Positions 34,057 through 43,464 of a DNA stretch of 64,000 nt are shown here, in pieces. The notes beneath the pieces were generated by a model. The model saw only the letters and a list, made by a program, of their open reading frames with translations. It was not told the origin of the DNA and ran no database searches. Source of the DNA: Candidatus Methylomirabilota bacterium (GTDB lineage: Bacteria > Methylomirabilota > Methylomirabilia > Rokubacteriales > CSP1-6); the NCBI GenBank assembly GCA_035936835.1, contig DASYVT010000135.1, forward strand, positions 29,150 through 93,149. The letters run 5' to 3'. The position numbers and the translations under genes were made by a program. Position 1 is the stretch's first letter. Each line of letters opens with the position of its first letter.

Positions 34057-34766
34057 GATCCCGACCCCACGATGCGCCGGTAGACCTCCTGGTACGCCTC
34101 TTCCACGTTGCCGAGGTCTCGGCGGAAACGGTCCTTGTCGAGCTTCTCCAGCGTATCGGCATCCCAGAGCCGGCAGGTGTCGGGGCTGATCTCGTCGCCC
34201 AGGTAGAGCTTGCCGCCGTGGCGACCGAACTCCAGCTTGAAGTCCACGAGGATCAGGCCCTTTCGCTTGAGGAGAGGGCGGAGCACGGCGTTGACCTTGA
34301 GCGCCATGCGCCTGAGCCACACCAGCTCCTTGGGCGTGGCGAGCTTGAGCATGCGCACGTGGTCCTCGGTGATCATTGGATCGCCGAGCGGGTCCGACTT
34401 GTAGAAGAGCTCACAGATCGGCGGCTTGATCGCCACGCCCTCCTCGAGACCCGTGCGCTTGGCGAGCGTGCCCGCCACCATGTTGCGGGGTATCACTTCG
34501 ATCTTGATGATGTCCAGCTTGCGGCAGAGCATCTCGCGGTCGGACAGGGTGGCGAGATAGTGCGTCGGAATGCCCGCCTTGGCGAGCCGCTGGAAGAGCG
34601 CGGCGGACATCTTGTTGTTGATCACGCCCTTGCCGACGATGGTGCCGCGCTTCAGCGCATTGAAGGCCGTGGCGTCGTCCTTGAAGTACTGGATGACCTT
34701 GCCCGGATCGTCGGTCGCGTAGACGATCTTGGCCTTACCTTCGTAGAGCTTGTCCCGCTTCTCCAT
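34053..34766 (-). CDS. purC: SAICAR synthetase
   Basis: The 237-aa enzyme has KLYEGKAKIVYATDD at the start, KDDATAFNALKRGTI, IEVIPRNMVAGTLAKR and LVDFKLEFGRH. It joins CAIR with aspartate, the step that PurB later cleaves. It lies between purB (12-nt gap) and purS (4-nt overlap). Confidence 0.97.
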   Translation of the reverse strand: MEKRDKLYEGKAKIVYATDDPGKVIQYFKDDATAFNALKRGTIVGKGVINNKMSAALFQRLAKAGIPTHYLATLSDREMLCRKLDIIKIEVIPRNMVAGTLAKRTGLEEGVAIKPPICELFYKSDPLGDPMITEDHVRMLKLATPKELVWLRRMALKVNAVLRPLLKRKGLILVDFKLEFGRHGGKLYLGDEISPDTCRLWDADTLEKLDKDRFRRDLGNVEEAYQEVYRRIVGSGS

Positions 34767-34778
34767 GTCAGGGATTCC

Positions 34779-36074
34779 TCAGAGCAAACCAGCTCGGCGA
34801 TAGATGGCGTCCACGTTTCTGAGATACCAGGTCGGCTCGAAGCAGGCTTTCAGATCGGCGGGATCGAGGTGCGCCGTCACGTCGGGGTCGGCGGCGAGCA
34901 GCGCGTGGAAATCGGTCCGCTCGCGCCAGGCCCGCATGGCGTTCCGTTGGACGATCTCGTGGGCCTGCTGGCGCGGCAGGCCCTTGTCGGCGAGCTTGAG
35001 CAGCACGCGCTGGGAGAACATGAGGCCGTAGCTCCGTTCCATGTTCTCCTTCATCCGCTCCGGGTACACCTGGAGCCCTTCGATGATCCCGGTCATCCGG
35101 TGGAGCATGTAGTCAACGAGAATGGTCGAGTCCGGCAGGATGACGCGCTCGACCGAGGAGTGGCTGATGTCCCGCTCGTGCCACAGGGCGACGTTCTCGA
35201 GCGCCGCCAGGGCATTGGTCCGGACGAGCCGCGCCAGCCCGCTCACGTTCTCGCTACCGACCGGGTTGCGCTTGTGCGGCATGGAGCTCGAGCCCTTCTG
35301 CCCCTCCGCGAACGGCTCCTCGGCCTCCAGGATCTCGGTGCGCTGGAGCGAGCGGATCTCCACCGCGACCTTCTCGAGCGAGGCGGCGACGATGGCCAAC
35401 ACCGCGCACAGCTCCGCGTGGCGGTCGCGCTGGACGACCTGGGTCGAGATCGGATCGGGCTCGAGGCCGAGCAGGCGGCAGACCTCCTCCTCGACGTCGG
35501 GGTCGACGTGGGCGAAGGTGCCGATCGACCCCGAGATCTTCCCGACCCTGACCGCCTCCTTGGCCCGCTTGAGCCGGTCGATGTTGCGCCCGGCCTCGGC
35601 ATACCAGAGCGCCGGCTTGAGGCCGAACACCATGGGCTCGGCGTGGACACCATGACTGCGCCCGACGCAGAGCGTGTCCTTGTGGCGGAGCGCGAGGGTG
35701 CGCAGCGCGCCTCGGAAGCGCTCGAGCTCGCCCAGCAGCACCTCGCAGGCCTGCTGGAGCTGGAGGGCAAGCGCCGTGTCCAGGACATCGGAGGACGTCA
35801 TGCCGATGTGGACGTAGCGCGAATCCGCCCCGATGGACTCCTCGAGGTTGGTCAGGAAGGCGATGACGTCATGACGCGTCTTGGCTTCGATCTCGTCGAT
35901 CCGCGCCGCGTCCACCCGGGCCTTGGCCTTGATCCGGCCGAGGGCGTCCGCCGGGATGACGCCGCGCTTCGCGTAGACCTCGCACACGGCCAGCTCGACC
36001 TTGAGCCACGCCTCGTACTTGGCGTCCTGGCTCCAGAGGTGGGCCATCTCCGGGCGCGAATAGCGCGGAATCAT
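34779..36074 (-). CDS. purB: Adenylosuccinate lyase
   Basis: The 431-aa protein belongs to the fumarase/aspartase superfamily, with [16 protein letters not shown], the signature [15 protein letters not shown] and [10 protein letters not shown]. It acts twice in purine synthesis (SAICAR to AICAR, adenylosuccinate to AMP). Its ATG overlaps the stop of the M16 peptidase gene as ATGA. It is the first enzyme of the purine cluster. Confidence 0.97.
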   Translation of the reverse strand: MIPRYSRPEMAHLWSQDAKYEAWLKVELAVCEVYAKRGVIPADALGRIKAKARVDAARIDEIEAKTRHDVIAFLTNLEESIGADSRYVHIGMTSSDVLDTALALQLQQACEVLLGELERFRGALRTLALRHKDTLCVGRSHGVHAEPMVFGLKPALWYAEAGRNIDRLKRAKEAVRVGKISGSIGTFAHVDPDVEEEVCRLLGLEPDPISTQVVQRDRHAELCAVLAIVAASLEKVAVEIRSLQRTEILEAEEPFAEGQKGSSSMPHKRNPVGSENVSGLARLVRTNALAALENVALWHERDISHSSVERVILPDSTILVDYMLHRMTGIIEGLQVYPERMKENMERSYGLMFSQRVLLKLADKGLPRQQAHEIVQRNAMRAWRERTDFHALLAADPDVTAHLDPADLKACFEPTWYLRNVDAIYRRAGLL

Positions 36075-37354
36075 GTCTGGGCGCCAAACTCTCTCGGGAG
36101 GTTTCTCTTGTCCACGGGGCCCAGAGTGACGAGGCAGAGCTGCTCCTCGTCGAGCACGCGATGGATGAGGGCCTCGACCTCGTCGGGGCGCACCCGGTCG
36201 ATCTCGCCCAGCATCTCGTCCACCGAGTGGAACGCGCCGAAGCGCAGCTCCTGCCTCGCCAGCCGGTTCATCCTGGAGGACGACGACTCGAGCGAGAGCA
36301 TGAGGTTGCCCTTGAGGTGGTCCTTCGCGCGGGCAAGCTCGTCGGCCGTCACCCCGTCCTTCTTGAGCGCCCGCACCTCGTGGAGGAAGGCCTTAAGCAC
36401 CTTGCCGAAGTTGCCCGCTTCGGTGCCGGCGTAGAGATACACGAGGCCGCTGTCGCGAAACTGCTGGGCGCCGGAATGGACGGAGTAGACGAGCCCTTGG
36501 CGCTCGCGTACCTCCTGGAAGAGCCGGGAGGACATGCTGCCGCCCATGATGTCGTTCAGGAGGTACAGCGCGTAGCGATCGGGCGCCGTGTCCGACACGC
36601 CGGGAAAGCCCAGGACCACCTGCACCTGCTCGAGCGGCTTGGAGACCATGTGCACACCCGGCAGCAAGGTCGGGGCGGTGCTCGCATGCTGGGCCGCGGG
36701 CCGGGTAAAGCCGTCGAAGTGCCTGGCGAAGGCGTCCACGACGCGCGCGTGTTCGGCGTTGCCGGCCACGGCAACGGTTATCTTGGCCGGGGCGTACTCG
36801 GTGTGGAAGTGGCGCAGGATGGTGTCGCGGTCGAGCGCCTCGACCACCTCGCGCCGCCCGAGGATGGGACGCCCGAGCGGGTGCCCCGGCCAGGCCTTGT
36901 CCAGGAAGAGATCGTGGACCAGGTCGTCCGGCGTGTCCTCCACCATCTTGATCTCCTGGAAGACCACCGCCTTCTCGCGCTCGATGTCGCCGGGGGCGAA
37001 GCGGGGCCGCAGGAGGACGTCGGCCAGGAGCTCGGCCGCCATCTCGAGGTGCTCGTCGAGCACGCTGACGTAGAAGCAGGTGTGCTCCTTGGCGGTGAAG
37101 GCGTCCATCTGCCCGCCCACCGAGTCGATCGCGCGGGCGATGTCCTCGGCCGAGCGGGTGTCGGTGCCCTTGAAGACGAGGTGCTCGATGAGGTGGGAGA
37201 TCCCGCCGCGCTCGAGGGGCTCGACGCGCGAGCCCGTCTCGACCCAGATGCCGACGGCGACGGAGCGCACCCAGGGCAGCGACTCCGTGACCACGCGGAT
37301 GCCGTTCGGCAGCACCGTCTTGCGGTACGCCTCCGCCCGGCTAGGCGATGCCAC
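36071..37354 (-). CDS. M16-family zinc peptidase (processing-peptidase-like)
   Basis: The 427-aa protein has the inverted zinc motif HLIEH (His 54, Glu 57, His 58) within GISHLIEHLVFKGT, and a C-terminal domain ending in the usual M16 manner. Bacterial relatives next to pnp are common (YmxG/PqqL-like). They are thought to degrade peptides or process exported proteins; the substrate here is unknown. It follows pnp by 24 nt and is coupled to purB. Confidence 0.92.
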   Translation of the reverse strand: MASPSRAEAYRKTVLPNGIRVVTESLPWVRSVAVGIWVETGSRVEPLERGGISHLIEHLVFKGTDTRSAEDIARAIDSVGGQMDAFTAKEHTCFYVSVLDEHLEMAAELLADVLLRPRFAPGDIEREKAVVFQEIKMVEDTPDDLVHDLFLDKAWPGHPLGRPILGRREVVEALDRDTILRHFHTEYAPAKITVAVAGNAEHARVVDAFARHFDGFTRPAAQHASTAPTLLPGVHMVSKPLEQVQVVLGFPGVSDTAPDRYALYLLNDIMGGSMSSRLFQEVRERQGLVYSVHSGAQQFRDSGLVYLYAGTEAGNFGKVLKAFLHEVRALKKDGVTADELARAKDHLKGNLMLSLESSSSRMNRLARQELRFGAFHSVDEMLGEIDRVRPDEVEALIHRVLDEEQLCLVTLGPVDKRNLPREFGAQT

Positions 37355-37378
37355 GCGCCCCGCTCCTCTCCATCGGCG

Positions 37379-39532
37379 CTAGGCGCCGGCCGTGGGTGCG
37401 ATCTTCAGCTTCTCCTTGTCGGCCAGCGCCGGCTGGTCGCGCAGCGCCTGCTTTCGCGAGAGCCGGACCTTGCCGTTGGCGTCGATCTCGATGGCCTTGA
37501 CCAGCACCTCGTCACCCTCGGTCAGCACGTCGCCGACGGCGCGGATGCGCGCCTCGGCGATCTGCGAGATGTGCAGGAGCCCTTCGGTCCCCTGCATGAT
37601 CTCGACGAAGGCGCCGAACTCCTTGATGCTCTTGACCTTGCCCAGGTAGATGCGGTCCAGCTCCGCCTCGCGGCAGATGTCCTGGATGATGTCCACCGCC
37701 ATCTGCGCCTTCTCGCTGGACGACGAGAACACCGTCACCTTGCCGTCGTCCTCGACGTCGATCTTGGCGCCAGTCTTCTCCTGGATGCTGCGGATGACCT
37801 TGCCGCCTGGGCCGATGATCTCCCGGATCTTCTCCGGCCGGATGCGGATGGTGACGAAGCGCGGCGCGTACTCGGACAGCACCGCCCGCGGCGCCTTGAT
37901 CGTCTCGGCCATCTTTGCCAGCACGTGCAGCCGGGCTTCGCGGGCCTGCGCGAGGGCCTGGCGCATGATGTCGACGGACACCCCCGCGATTTTGATGTCC
38001 ATCTGGAGCGCCGTGATGCCCTTCTCCGTGCCGGCGACCTTGAAGTCCATATCGCCGTAGTGGTCCTCGCTGCCCATGATGTCGGTCAGGATCCCGACCT
38101 TGTCGCCTTCCTTGACGAGGCCCATGGCGATGCCCGCCACGGGCGCCTTGAGCGGCACGCCCGCGTCCATCAGCGACATAGACGCGCCGCACACCGTCGC
38201 CATCGAGGAGGAACCGTTGGACTCGAGGATCTCGGAGACGATGCGGATCGTGTACGGGAACACTTCCTTGGTCGGCAGCACGGCGGCGATCGCCCGATGG
38301 GCCAGCGCTCCGTGGCCGATCTCGCGGCGACCGGGGTTGCCGAAGCGCTTCACCTCGCCGGTGGAGAACGAGGGGAAGTTGTAGTGGAGCATGAAGTTCC
38401 GGTAGCTGTCGCCTTCGAAGGACTCCATCTTCTGCTCGTCGTTCTTGGTGCCGAGGGTCGCGGCGACCAGAGCCTGGGTCTCGCCGCGCGTGAAGAGCGC
38501 CGAGCCGTGGGCCCGCGGCAGGTAGGCGACCTCCGACCAGATCGGCCGGACCTCCTTGACGCTGCGTCCGTCGACGCGGATGCCCTTGTCCACGATCAGG
38601 CGCCGGACCTCTGCCTTCTCGACCTTCTCGAAGTACTCGCGCGCCTTGGCCTTCGAAGCCGGCTCGTCGGGCACGTGATCCACGCTCGTAAGATGGGCCC
38701 ACACCGCCTCGAACGCCGCCGCCATGGCTTCGGCCCTCGCCTGCTTCTGATGGATGGCCAGCACCTCCACCACGCGCGGGGCCGCCACCTGCTGGACCTT
38801 GGCCTGGAGCGCGGGATCCGAACCCGCCTGCGCGTCGAAGGCCCATCGCGGCTTGGCCGCCTGCCCGATCAGCTCCTTCTGGATACGCACGAGCTGCTTG
38901 CAGTACTCGTGGCCGAAGGCGAGCGCCTCGAGCATCTGGTCTTCGGGAACCTCGAGGCCGCCGGACTCGACCATGAGGACCGCGTCCTCGGTGGCCGCCA
39001 TCACGAGCTCGAGCGTCCCGGCCGCGACCTGCGCGTACGTCGGGTTGACCACGAGCTTGCCGTCGGTCATGGTCACGCGCACGGCGCCGATGGGCCCCGC
39101 GAAGGGGATGCCCGAGAGGCAGAGCGCGGCGGAGGAGCCGATCATGGCCAGCACGTCGGGGTCGTTTTCGTTGTCAGCCGAGATGACGAGGTTGATCACC
39201 TGCATTTCGTTGCGGAAGTTCTTCGGGAACAGGGGGCGGATGGGGCGGTCGATCAGGCGGCAGGTCAGCGTCTCTTTTTCGTCCGGCCGGCCCTCGCGCT
39301 TAAAGAAGCCGCCGGGGATCTTCCCGCCGGCGTAGGCCTTCTCGCGGTACTCGACCGTGAGCGGCAGGAAGTCGCGGCCTTCCATGGGCGACCTGGTCGC
39401 GACCACGGTGGACAGCACGACGGTGCCGCCGCAGCGGACGACGACGGCGCCGTCGGCCTGCTTGGCGACCTTGCCGGTTTCGATCGAGATAGCGGTGCCG
39501 TTGAGCTTGGTTTGTACAGTATGACTCGTCAT
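37379..39532 (-). CDS. pnp: Polynucleotide phosphorylase
   Basis: The 717-aa protein has two RNase PH domains (about 10-140 and 320-550), with FKREGRPDEKE near 81-91. A KH domain (IREIIGPGGKVIRSIQ) and an S1 domain (VKSIKEFGAFVEIM) follow. It degrades RNA 3' to 5' with phosphate, as part of the degradosome in many bacteria. It follows rpsO, the normal rpsO-pnp order. The 172-nt gap to rpsO holds a few GC stems (for example GCCCGG/CCGGGC) where RNase III control occurs in other species. Confidence 0.97.
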   Translation of the reverse strand: MTSHTVQTKLNGTAISIETGKVAKQADGAVVVRCGGTVVLSTVVATRSPMEGRDFLPLTVEYREKAYAGGKIPGGFFKREGRPDEKETLTCRLIDRPIRPLFPKNFRNEMQVINLVISADNENDPDVLAMIGSSAALCLSGIPFAGPIGAVRVTMTDGKLVVNPTYAQVAAGTLELVMAATEDAVLMVESGGLEVPEDQMLEALAFGHEYCKQLVRIQKELIGQAAKPRWAFDAQAGSDPALQAKVQQVAAPRVVEVLAIHQKQARAEAMAAAFEAVWAHLTSVDHVPDEPASKAKAREYFEKVEKAEVRRLIVDKGIRVDGRSVKEVRPIWSEVAYLPRAHGSALFTRGETQALVAATLGTKNDEQKMESFEGDSYRNFMLHYNFPSFSTGEVKRFGNPGRREIGHGALAHRAIAAVLPTKEVFPYTIRIVSEILESNGSSSMATVCGASMSLMDAGVPLKAPVAGIAMGLVKEGDKVGILTDIMGSEDHYGDMDFKVAGTEKGITALQMDIKIAGVSVDIMRQALAQAREARLHVLAKMAETIKAPRAVLSEYAPRFVTIRIRPEKIREIIGPGGKVIRSIQEKTGAKIDVEDDGKVTVFSSSSEKAQMAVDIIQDICREAELDRIYLGKVKSIKEFGAFVEIMQGTEGLLHISQIAEARIRAVGDVLTEGDEVLVKAIEIDANGKVRLSRKQALRDQPALADKEKLKIAPTAGA

Positions 39533-39704
39533 GAGATCAATCTTTCTCCAGCCAATGAGGCGTGGGCAGCCAACGAAGCGGCGGCCGCCGGCGATGAAGC
39601 GGCAGCAAGCGGTGCCCGGGCTGATTCAGGGGTGTGGGAAACGTGGGTCCTGCGCGCCCGGCACGTCCGGGCCGTCGAGGGTCGACTCCAGTCGGGATCC
39701 GCGG
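39533..39704 (-). other. rpsO-pnp intergenic leader
   Basis: The 172 nt carry no gene. Minus-strand transcription would form a GCCCGG-loop-CCGGGC stem and a CGGCGGCCGCCG palindrome before a GGAG about 13 nt upstream of the pnp ATG. In enterobacteria this leader is cut by RNase III for PNPase autoregulation; whether that happens here is unknown. Confidence 0.35.
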
Positions 39705-39974
39705 TCACTTGCGGATTCCGAGCTTATCCGTCACGACTCGGTAGCGCTCCGTGTCCTTCTTGCGCAGGTACTCGAGCAGCCCGCGGCGTTTGCCGATGAG
39801 CATGAGCAGGCCGCGACGCGAGTGGTGATCTTTCTGGTGGGTCTTGAAGTGGTCCGTCAGCCCGTTGATCCGCTCGGACAGGAGCGCGATCTGCACCTCG
39901 GGTGACCCGGTGTCCCCTTCGTGGGTCTTGAACTGCTCGATGAGGCCCTTCTTCTTCTCTACGGACAGCTTCAT
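39705..39974 (-). CDS. rpsO: 30S ribosomal protein S15
   Basis: The 89-aa protein matches S15 in length and motifs ([36 protein letters not shown]). It binds 16S rRNA helices 20-22 early in assembly and in several bacteria represses its own mRNA. A good promoter lies about 105-140 nt upstream, leaving a leader long enough for such control. Confidence 0.98.
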   Translation of the reverse strand: MKLSVEKKKGLIEQFKTHEGDTGSPEVQIALLSERINGLTDHFKTHQKDHHSRRGLLMLIGKRRGLLEYLRKKDTERYRVVTDKLGIRK

Positions 39975-40085
39975 GCGCGGATCCTCCCGGGGGTTCCCCC
40001 CCCAATCGCCACGCCCCCAGGGCCCTGGCCGCGGCTCCGATGGGACGGGTTCGTGTGGATAGCCTAAACCTTCAAGGACAAAAGG

Positions 40086-40114
40086 AGTTTACCACGGGCG
40101 CTGCGAGGTGTAAA
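40086..40114 (-). promoter_or_regulatory. Promoter for rpsO-pnp
   Basis: On the minus strand TTTACA (40109-40114) is followed after exactly 17 bp by TAAACT (40086-40091). Transcription would start near 40079 and give a leader of about 105 nt before rpsO. This is one of the best promoter matches in the window. Confidence 0.6.
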
Positions 40115-40125
40115 GCCGCTCAGGA

Positions 40126-41106
40126 CTATGCCGTGCGACCACCCTGGCGCGCCCGCGCGGCCTCGATGTCGGCCGTCACCTGACGCTTGAGCGCGTCCAC
40201 CCCGGAGAACTTCATCTCGGGCCGGATGCGGTCCAGGAACTCGAGTCTGAGCGTCCGGTCGTAGAGGTCGCCCGAGAAGTCGAGGAGGTAGGCCTCGACC
40301 CAGTACTGGTTCTCGCCGAAGGTCGGCCGGTAGCCGACATTGACCACGGCGTCGGCCGCCCCGCCATCCCCACTGCCGGCCCCACTGCCGGCCCCACTGC
40401 CGGCCCCACTGCCGACCCAAGTCGCCCGCGCGACGTAGACGCCCGCCGCCAGCGCCAGCGGCCTGTCGGGGCGGAGGTTGGCCGTGGGGAAGCCGAGCGT
40501 CCTCCCCCGCCCCGCCCCCCGCAGCACAGCGCCCGTGATGGCGTAGGGATGGCCGAGCAGCTCGGCCGCATGGGCGGCGTCGCCTTCGTGTAGCAGTGCG
40601 CGAATCGCGCCCGAGGACACGGTCTGCCCGCGCAACCTGAGCGGCGGCAGCACGCGCGCGGCGAAACCGTGTTGGGGCCCGAGCTCGGTCAGGAGCGCCG
40701 CCGTGCCGCGAGCGTCGTGACCGAAGGTGTGATTGAAGCCCACGACGATCTCCTTGGCGCCGAGCGTGCCCGCGAGCACGTCCCGCACGAAGGCCTCGGC
40801 CTCCATGCGCGAGAACTCGAGCGTGAAGGGGATGACCAGCGCCGCATCGGCGCCCAGGCCATCGATCCGCCCAAGGTTGTCCTCGAGGGTGGCGATAGGC
40901 AGCGGCGCCCGCTCCGGCCACAGCACGCTCGCCGGATGCGGGTCGAAGGTGCAGACAACCGAGGGCAGGCCGAGGGCGCGGCCCCGCTCGACGGCTGTCG
41001 TGATGAGCTTCGCGTGGGCGAGATGGATGCCGTCGAAGGCGCCCAGCGCCGCCACGCAGGGCCGAAGGTCAGGCGGGTAGGACGCGAGGCCGCGGAGGAT
41101 CCGCAT
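40126..41106 (-). CDS. ribF: Bifunctional riboflavin kinase / FAD synthetase
   Basis: The 326-aa protein has the FAD synthetase nucleotidyltransferase domain (GAFDGIHLAHAKLI; TFDPHPASV; GFNHTFGHDARG) and the riboflavin kinase domain (GRTLGFPTANL; YRPTFGENQYWVEAYLLDF). It makes FMN and FAD from riboflavin. ATG 41106 (MRILRG) lies within the last 38 nt of truB. A four-fold GSGA repeat interrupts the kinase domain between the strands YVARATWV and ADAVVNVGYRP. Confidence 0.94.
   Translation of the reverse strand: MRILRGLASYPPDLRPCVAALGAFDGIHLAHAKLITTAVERGRALGLPSVVCTFDPHPASVLWPERAPLPIATLEDNLGRIDGLGADAALVIPFTLEFSRMEAEAFVRDVLAGTLGAKEIVVGFNHTFGHDARGTAALLTELGPQHGFAARVLPPLRLRGQTVSSGAIRALLHEGDAAHAAELLGHPYAITGAVLRGAGRGRTLGFPTANLRPDRPLALAAGVYVARATWVGSGAGSGAGSGAGSGDGGAADAVVNVGYRPTFGENQYWVEAYLLDFSGDLYDRTLRLEFLDRIRPEMKFSGVDALKRQVTADIEAARARQGGRTA
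40371..40418. repeat. Four 12-bp tandem units inside ribF
   Basis: Plus-strand units CACTGCCGGCCC at 40371-40382, 40383-40394, 40395-40406 and CACTGCCGACCC at 40407-40418. The 12-bp period keeps the frame and adds Gly-Ser-Gly-Ala per unit in RibF, so unit number can change without breaking the gene. Confidence 0.9.
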
Positions 41107-41995
41107 GGAGGAGCCGTTCAGGCTTGACGTGTGCGCCGCGCCGCGCGCCGATCCCGAGGAAGACGCCATCCGGGCCGTACACGCGAACGGGACCGGGCGC
41201 GCCGGGGTCCGTCACCGACTGCCCGTTGACGAAGGCGCGTGCGCCATCCGACGACAACCGCGCCTCCTGCATGACCGCGAGCGCCGAGTCGGGCGGGAGC
41301 AGCCGCGGCCAGAGCGCGCCGCCGTCGCGGGCCTCGCGCACGGTCTCCCACGTCACCGCGTCTTCCAGGCGGTACGGGCCCACGCGCGTACGCACGAGCG
41401 TCGCCAGCGCGCCGCCGGGCCCGAGCGCCGCGCCGAGATCGGCGGCGAGCGTCCGGACGTAGAAGCCCTTGCCGCAGCGGACGCGAATGGTGAAGTCCGG
41501 CAGCGCGAGGGATTCGAGCGCGATCGAGTGCACCGTCACCTCGCGCGGCCGTCGCTCGACCTCGACGCCCTCGCGCGCCAGCTCGTAGAGCCGGCGCCCC
41601 TCGTGGTGGAGCGCCGAGTACATGGGCGGCACCTGGCAGACGCTCCCGACGAAGGCGAGGAGCTCCCGCTCGACGTCCGCGACGCCGAGGCCTGGCACCG
41701 GCCGCGTCTCGAGCACCGCCCCCGAGAGGTCCTGGGTGTCGGTCGTGACGCCGAGCCGCACCGTCGCGAGGTACTCCTTGTCGAGGTCCACGAGGTAGGG
41801 GGTGAGCTTCGTCGCCTCGCCGACCAGGATAGGCAAAAGGCCAGTAGCCGCCGGGTCGAGCGTGCCGCCGTGACCGATCTTGGGCGCGCGCAGCACCCGG
41901 CGCAGGTGCGCCACGACCTGGAAGGACGTGAGGCCGGCGCCCTTGTCCACCGGCAGCACGCCGGAGCGCCCGGCCTGGATCACTTCTCGAGTCAC
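41069..41995 (-). CDS. truB: tRNA pseudouridine-55 synthase
   Basis: The 308-aa enzyme has the start GVLPVDKGAGLTSFQVV, the catalytic aspartate motif GHGGTLDPAATGLLP and RCGKGFYVRTLAADLG. It makes pseudouridine 55 in the T-loop of tRNAs. GTG 41995 overlaps the nrnA stop as GTGA. The C-terminal PUA-like part (about 240-300) is complete. Confidence 0.95.
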   Translation of the reverse strand: MTREVIQAGRSGVLPVDKGAGLTSFQVVAHLRRVLRAPKIGHGGTLDPAATGLLPILVGEATKLTPYLVDLDKEYLATVRLGVTTDTQDLSGAVLETRPVPGLGVADVERELLAFVGSVCQVPPMYSALHHEGRRLYELAREGVEVERRPREVTVHSIALESLALPDFTIRVRCGKGFYVRTLAADLGAALGPGGALATLVRTRVGPYRLEDAVTWETVREARDGGALWPRLLPPDSALAVMQEARLSSDGARAFVNGQSVTDPGAPGPVRVYGPDGVFLGIGARRGAHVKPERLLHADPPRPRVLPA

Positions 41996-42981
41996 GGTCG
42001 CGCGGCGCCCAGCGACTCGCGCACGACTTTGAGCAGAGCCGCCGAGGCCTCGGCCAGCGTGCCCGAGAGCGTGCAGCCTGCGGCGTTCTCGTGGCCGCCG
42101 CCGCCGAAGCGGTGGGCGATGGCGTTGACCGGCACGTCGCCCTTGCCGCGCAGGCTCGCCTTGATCTTCCCCGGCGCCTCTTCGCTGAACAGCACCGCGA
42201 CCTTGACCCCGCGCACCGAGCGCGGATAGCCGACGAGGTCCTCGGCCTCGAGGAACTCGCGCGAGACGAGGCCGCGCGGCACGCAGAGCCACGCGACCTG
42301 CCCGTCGTCGCTGATCTCGACCCGCCGCAGGACCTCGCCGAGCTGGACCAGCGAGTCCCCGGCACGCTGCTGGTAGAGGCGGTCGGAGACGAGGGCCGGG
42401 TCGGCGCCGGCCGCCGCCAGCTCCGCCGCGATCCTGAACGTGCGGGGTGTCGTGTTGGAGTAGCGGAAGGAGCCCGTGTCGGTGTGGATGGCCGTGAAGA
42501 GGTTGAGCGCCACCGCGGGCGTCACCCGGAGCCCGAGCGCGCGCACGAGGTCGAAGACCATTTCCCCGGTCGCGGCCGCCGACGGATCGATCCAGTCGAC
42601 CGTGCCGTAGCGCCGGTTGTCGGGGTGATGGTCGATGTTGAGCACCCGCGTCTGGGGCCCGCGCGCGCCCTCGAGCAGCCCCTCCGAGCGGGCGGGATTG
42701 GGACAGTCGGTCATGACGATGATATCGAACGTCACCGGGGCCGCCTTCCACACCTGCCAGCGGTCGACGCCGGGAAGGAAGGAGAGAGTCTCCGGAACGG
42801 GGTGCGGCCCGGCAAAGGTCACCGACGCGCCGGCGGCGCCGAGCACGAGCCCGAGGCCGAAGAGCGTGCCCAGGACGTCACCGTCGGGGTGGACGTGGCC
42901 GAGACAGAGCACACTGCCGGACGGGTCCGAGAGGCTCTCGAGCAGTTGCGGCGGAGGGGTGACCGAGAACCCCTGGCTCAC
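41992..42981 (-). CDS. nrnA: DHH/DHHA1 phosphoesterase (NrnA-like oligoribonuclease/pAp phosphatase)
   Basis: The 329-aa protein has LGHVHPDGD at 27-35, VMTDCPNP, the IDHHPDN motif near 115 and the C-terminal FGGGGHENAAG DHHA1 motif. NrnA enzymes degrade nanoRNAs and dephosphorylate 3'-phosphoadenosine 5'-phosphate. It lies between rbfA and truB, the usual position in many phyla, and overlaps both. Confidence 0.93.
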   Translation of the reverse strand: MSQGFSVTPPPQLLESLSDPSGSVLCLGHVHPDGDVLGTLFGLGLVLGAAGASVTFAGPHPVPETLSFLPGVDRWQVWKAAPVTFDIIVMTDCPNPARSEGLLEGARGPQTRVLNIDHHPDNRRYGTVDWIDPSAAATGEMVFDLVRALGLRVTPAVALNLFTAIHTDTGSFRYSNTTPRTFRIAAELAAAGADPALVSDRLYQQRAGDSLVQLGEVLRRVEISDDGQVAWLCVPRGLVSREFLEAEDLVGYPRSVRGVKVAVLFSEEAPGKIKASLRGKGDVPVNAIAHRFGGGGHENAAGCTLSGTLAEASAALLKVVRESLGAARP

Positions 42982-43346
42982 TCGTCGTCTCCCGCGGGTC
43001 CGTCATCGAGCCGGAGCCCGGCCAGCAGCGATTGGATATGCGCCGCATGCTCCATGGAGCGGTCAGGGCGGAAGGCCAGCTGGGGCGTCACGCGGAGGTC
43101 GAGATGCTTCCGCAACCAGTTCCAGACGAAACCGCGGGCGCTCTCGAGCGCCTTGAACGACTTGGCCCACTGTTCCTCCGGCCCGAGGACGGAGACGTAG
43201 ACACGGGCGAGCTTCAAGTCGGCCGTCGTGTCCACCTCCGTCACGGTCACGAAGCCCAGCCGCGGGTCCTTGATCTGACGCTGGAGGACCGCGGAGATCT
43301 CCTCCTTGATGAGTTGGTTGACGCGCTCGAGCCTCTTGCCTTGCAT
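42978..43346 (-). CDS. rbfA: Ribosome-binding factor A
   Basis: ATG 43346 gives a 122-aa KH-like protein (KRLERVNQLIKEEISAVLQR; KDPRLGFVTVTEV; FRPDRSMEHAAHI) that helps mature the 5' end of 16S rRNA during cold or rapid growth. The ribosome site is weak. It overlaps nrnA by 4 nt. The 118-nt gap to the DUF503 gene carries no gene. Confidence 0.94.
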   Translation of the reverse strand: MQGKRLERVNQLIKEEISAVLQRQIKDPRLGFVTVTEVDTTADLKLARVYVSVLGPEEQWAKSFKALESARGFVWNWLRKHLDLRVTPQLAFRPDRSMEHAAHIQSLLAGLRLDDGPAGDDE

Positions 43347-43464
43347 GGCTATGCAGTGCGAGCCGAGACGCGGCCGAGCTGCCGCAGGCACGAGCGCGTG
43401 GCAGTACGAGGTGAGCGCTGAAGGCGCGAACCGAGGGCTGAGTTGATCGCGAGCGGTGAAATGT
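43347..43464 (-). other. Gap between the DUF503 gene and rbfA
   Basis: No gene is seen. On the plus strand it contains GAGGTGAGCGCTGAAG, similar to a repeated GAGGCGAGNGCTGAG motif upstream of rpsB. I see no confident promoter or terminator. Confidence 0.3.

Noticed and set aside
36161..39799. A 1212-codon open plus-strand frame opposite the M16 peptidase and pnp genes
   Set aside because: It is antisense to two clear genes, is full of Arg/His/Asp/Gly as expected from GC-rich codon complements, and has no recognisable domain. The same holds for the other long open frames opposite purL, infB, the CoA-transferase and the Fe-S oxidoreductase.
40371..40418. Frameshift or assembly error in ribF
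   Set aside because: The 12-bp units keep the frame and both flanking parts match riboflavin kinase, so it is an insertion of whole codons.
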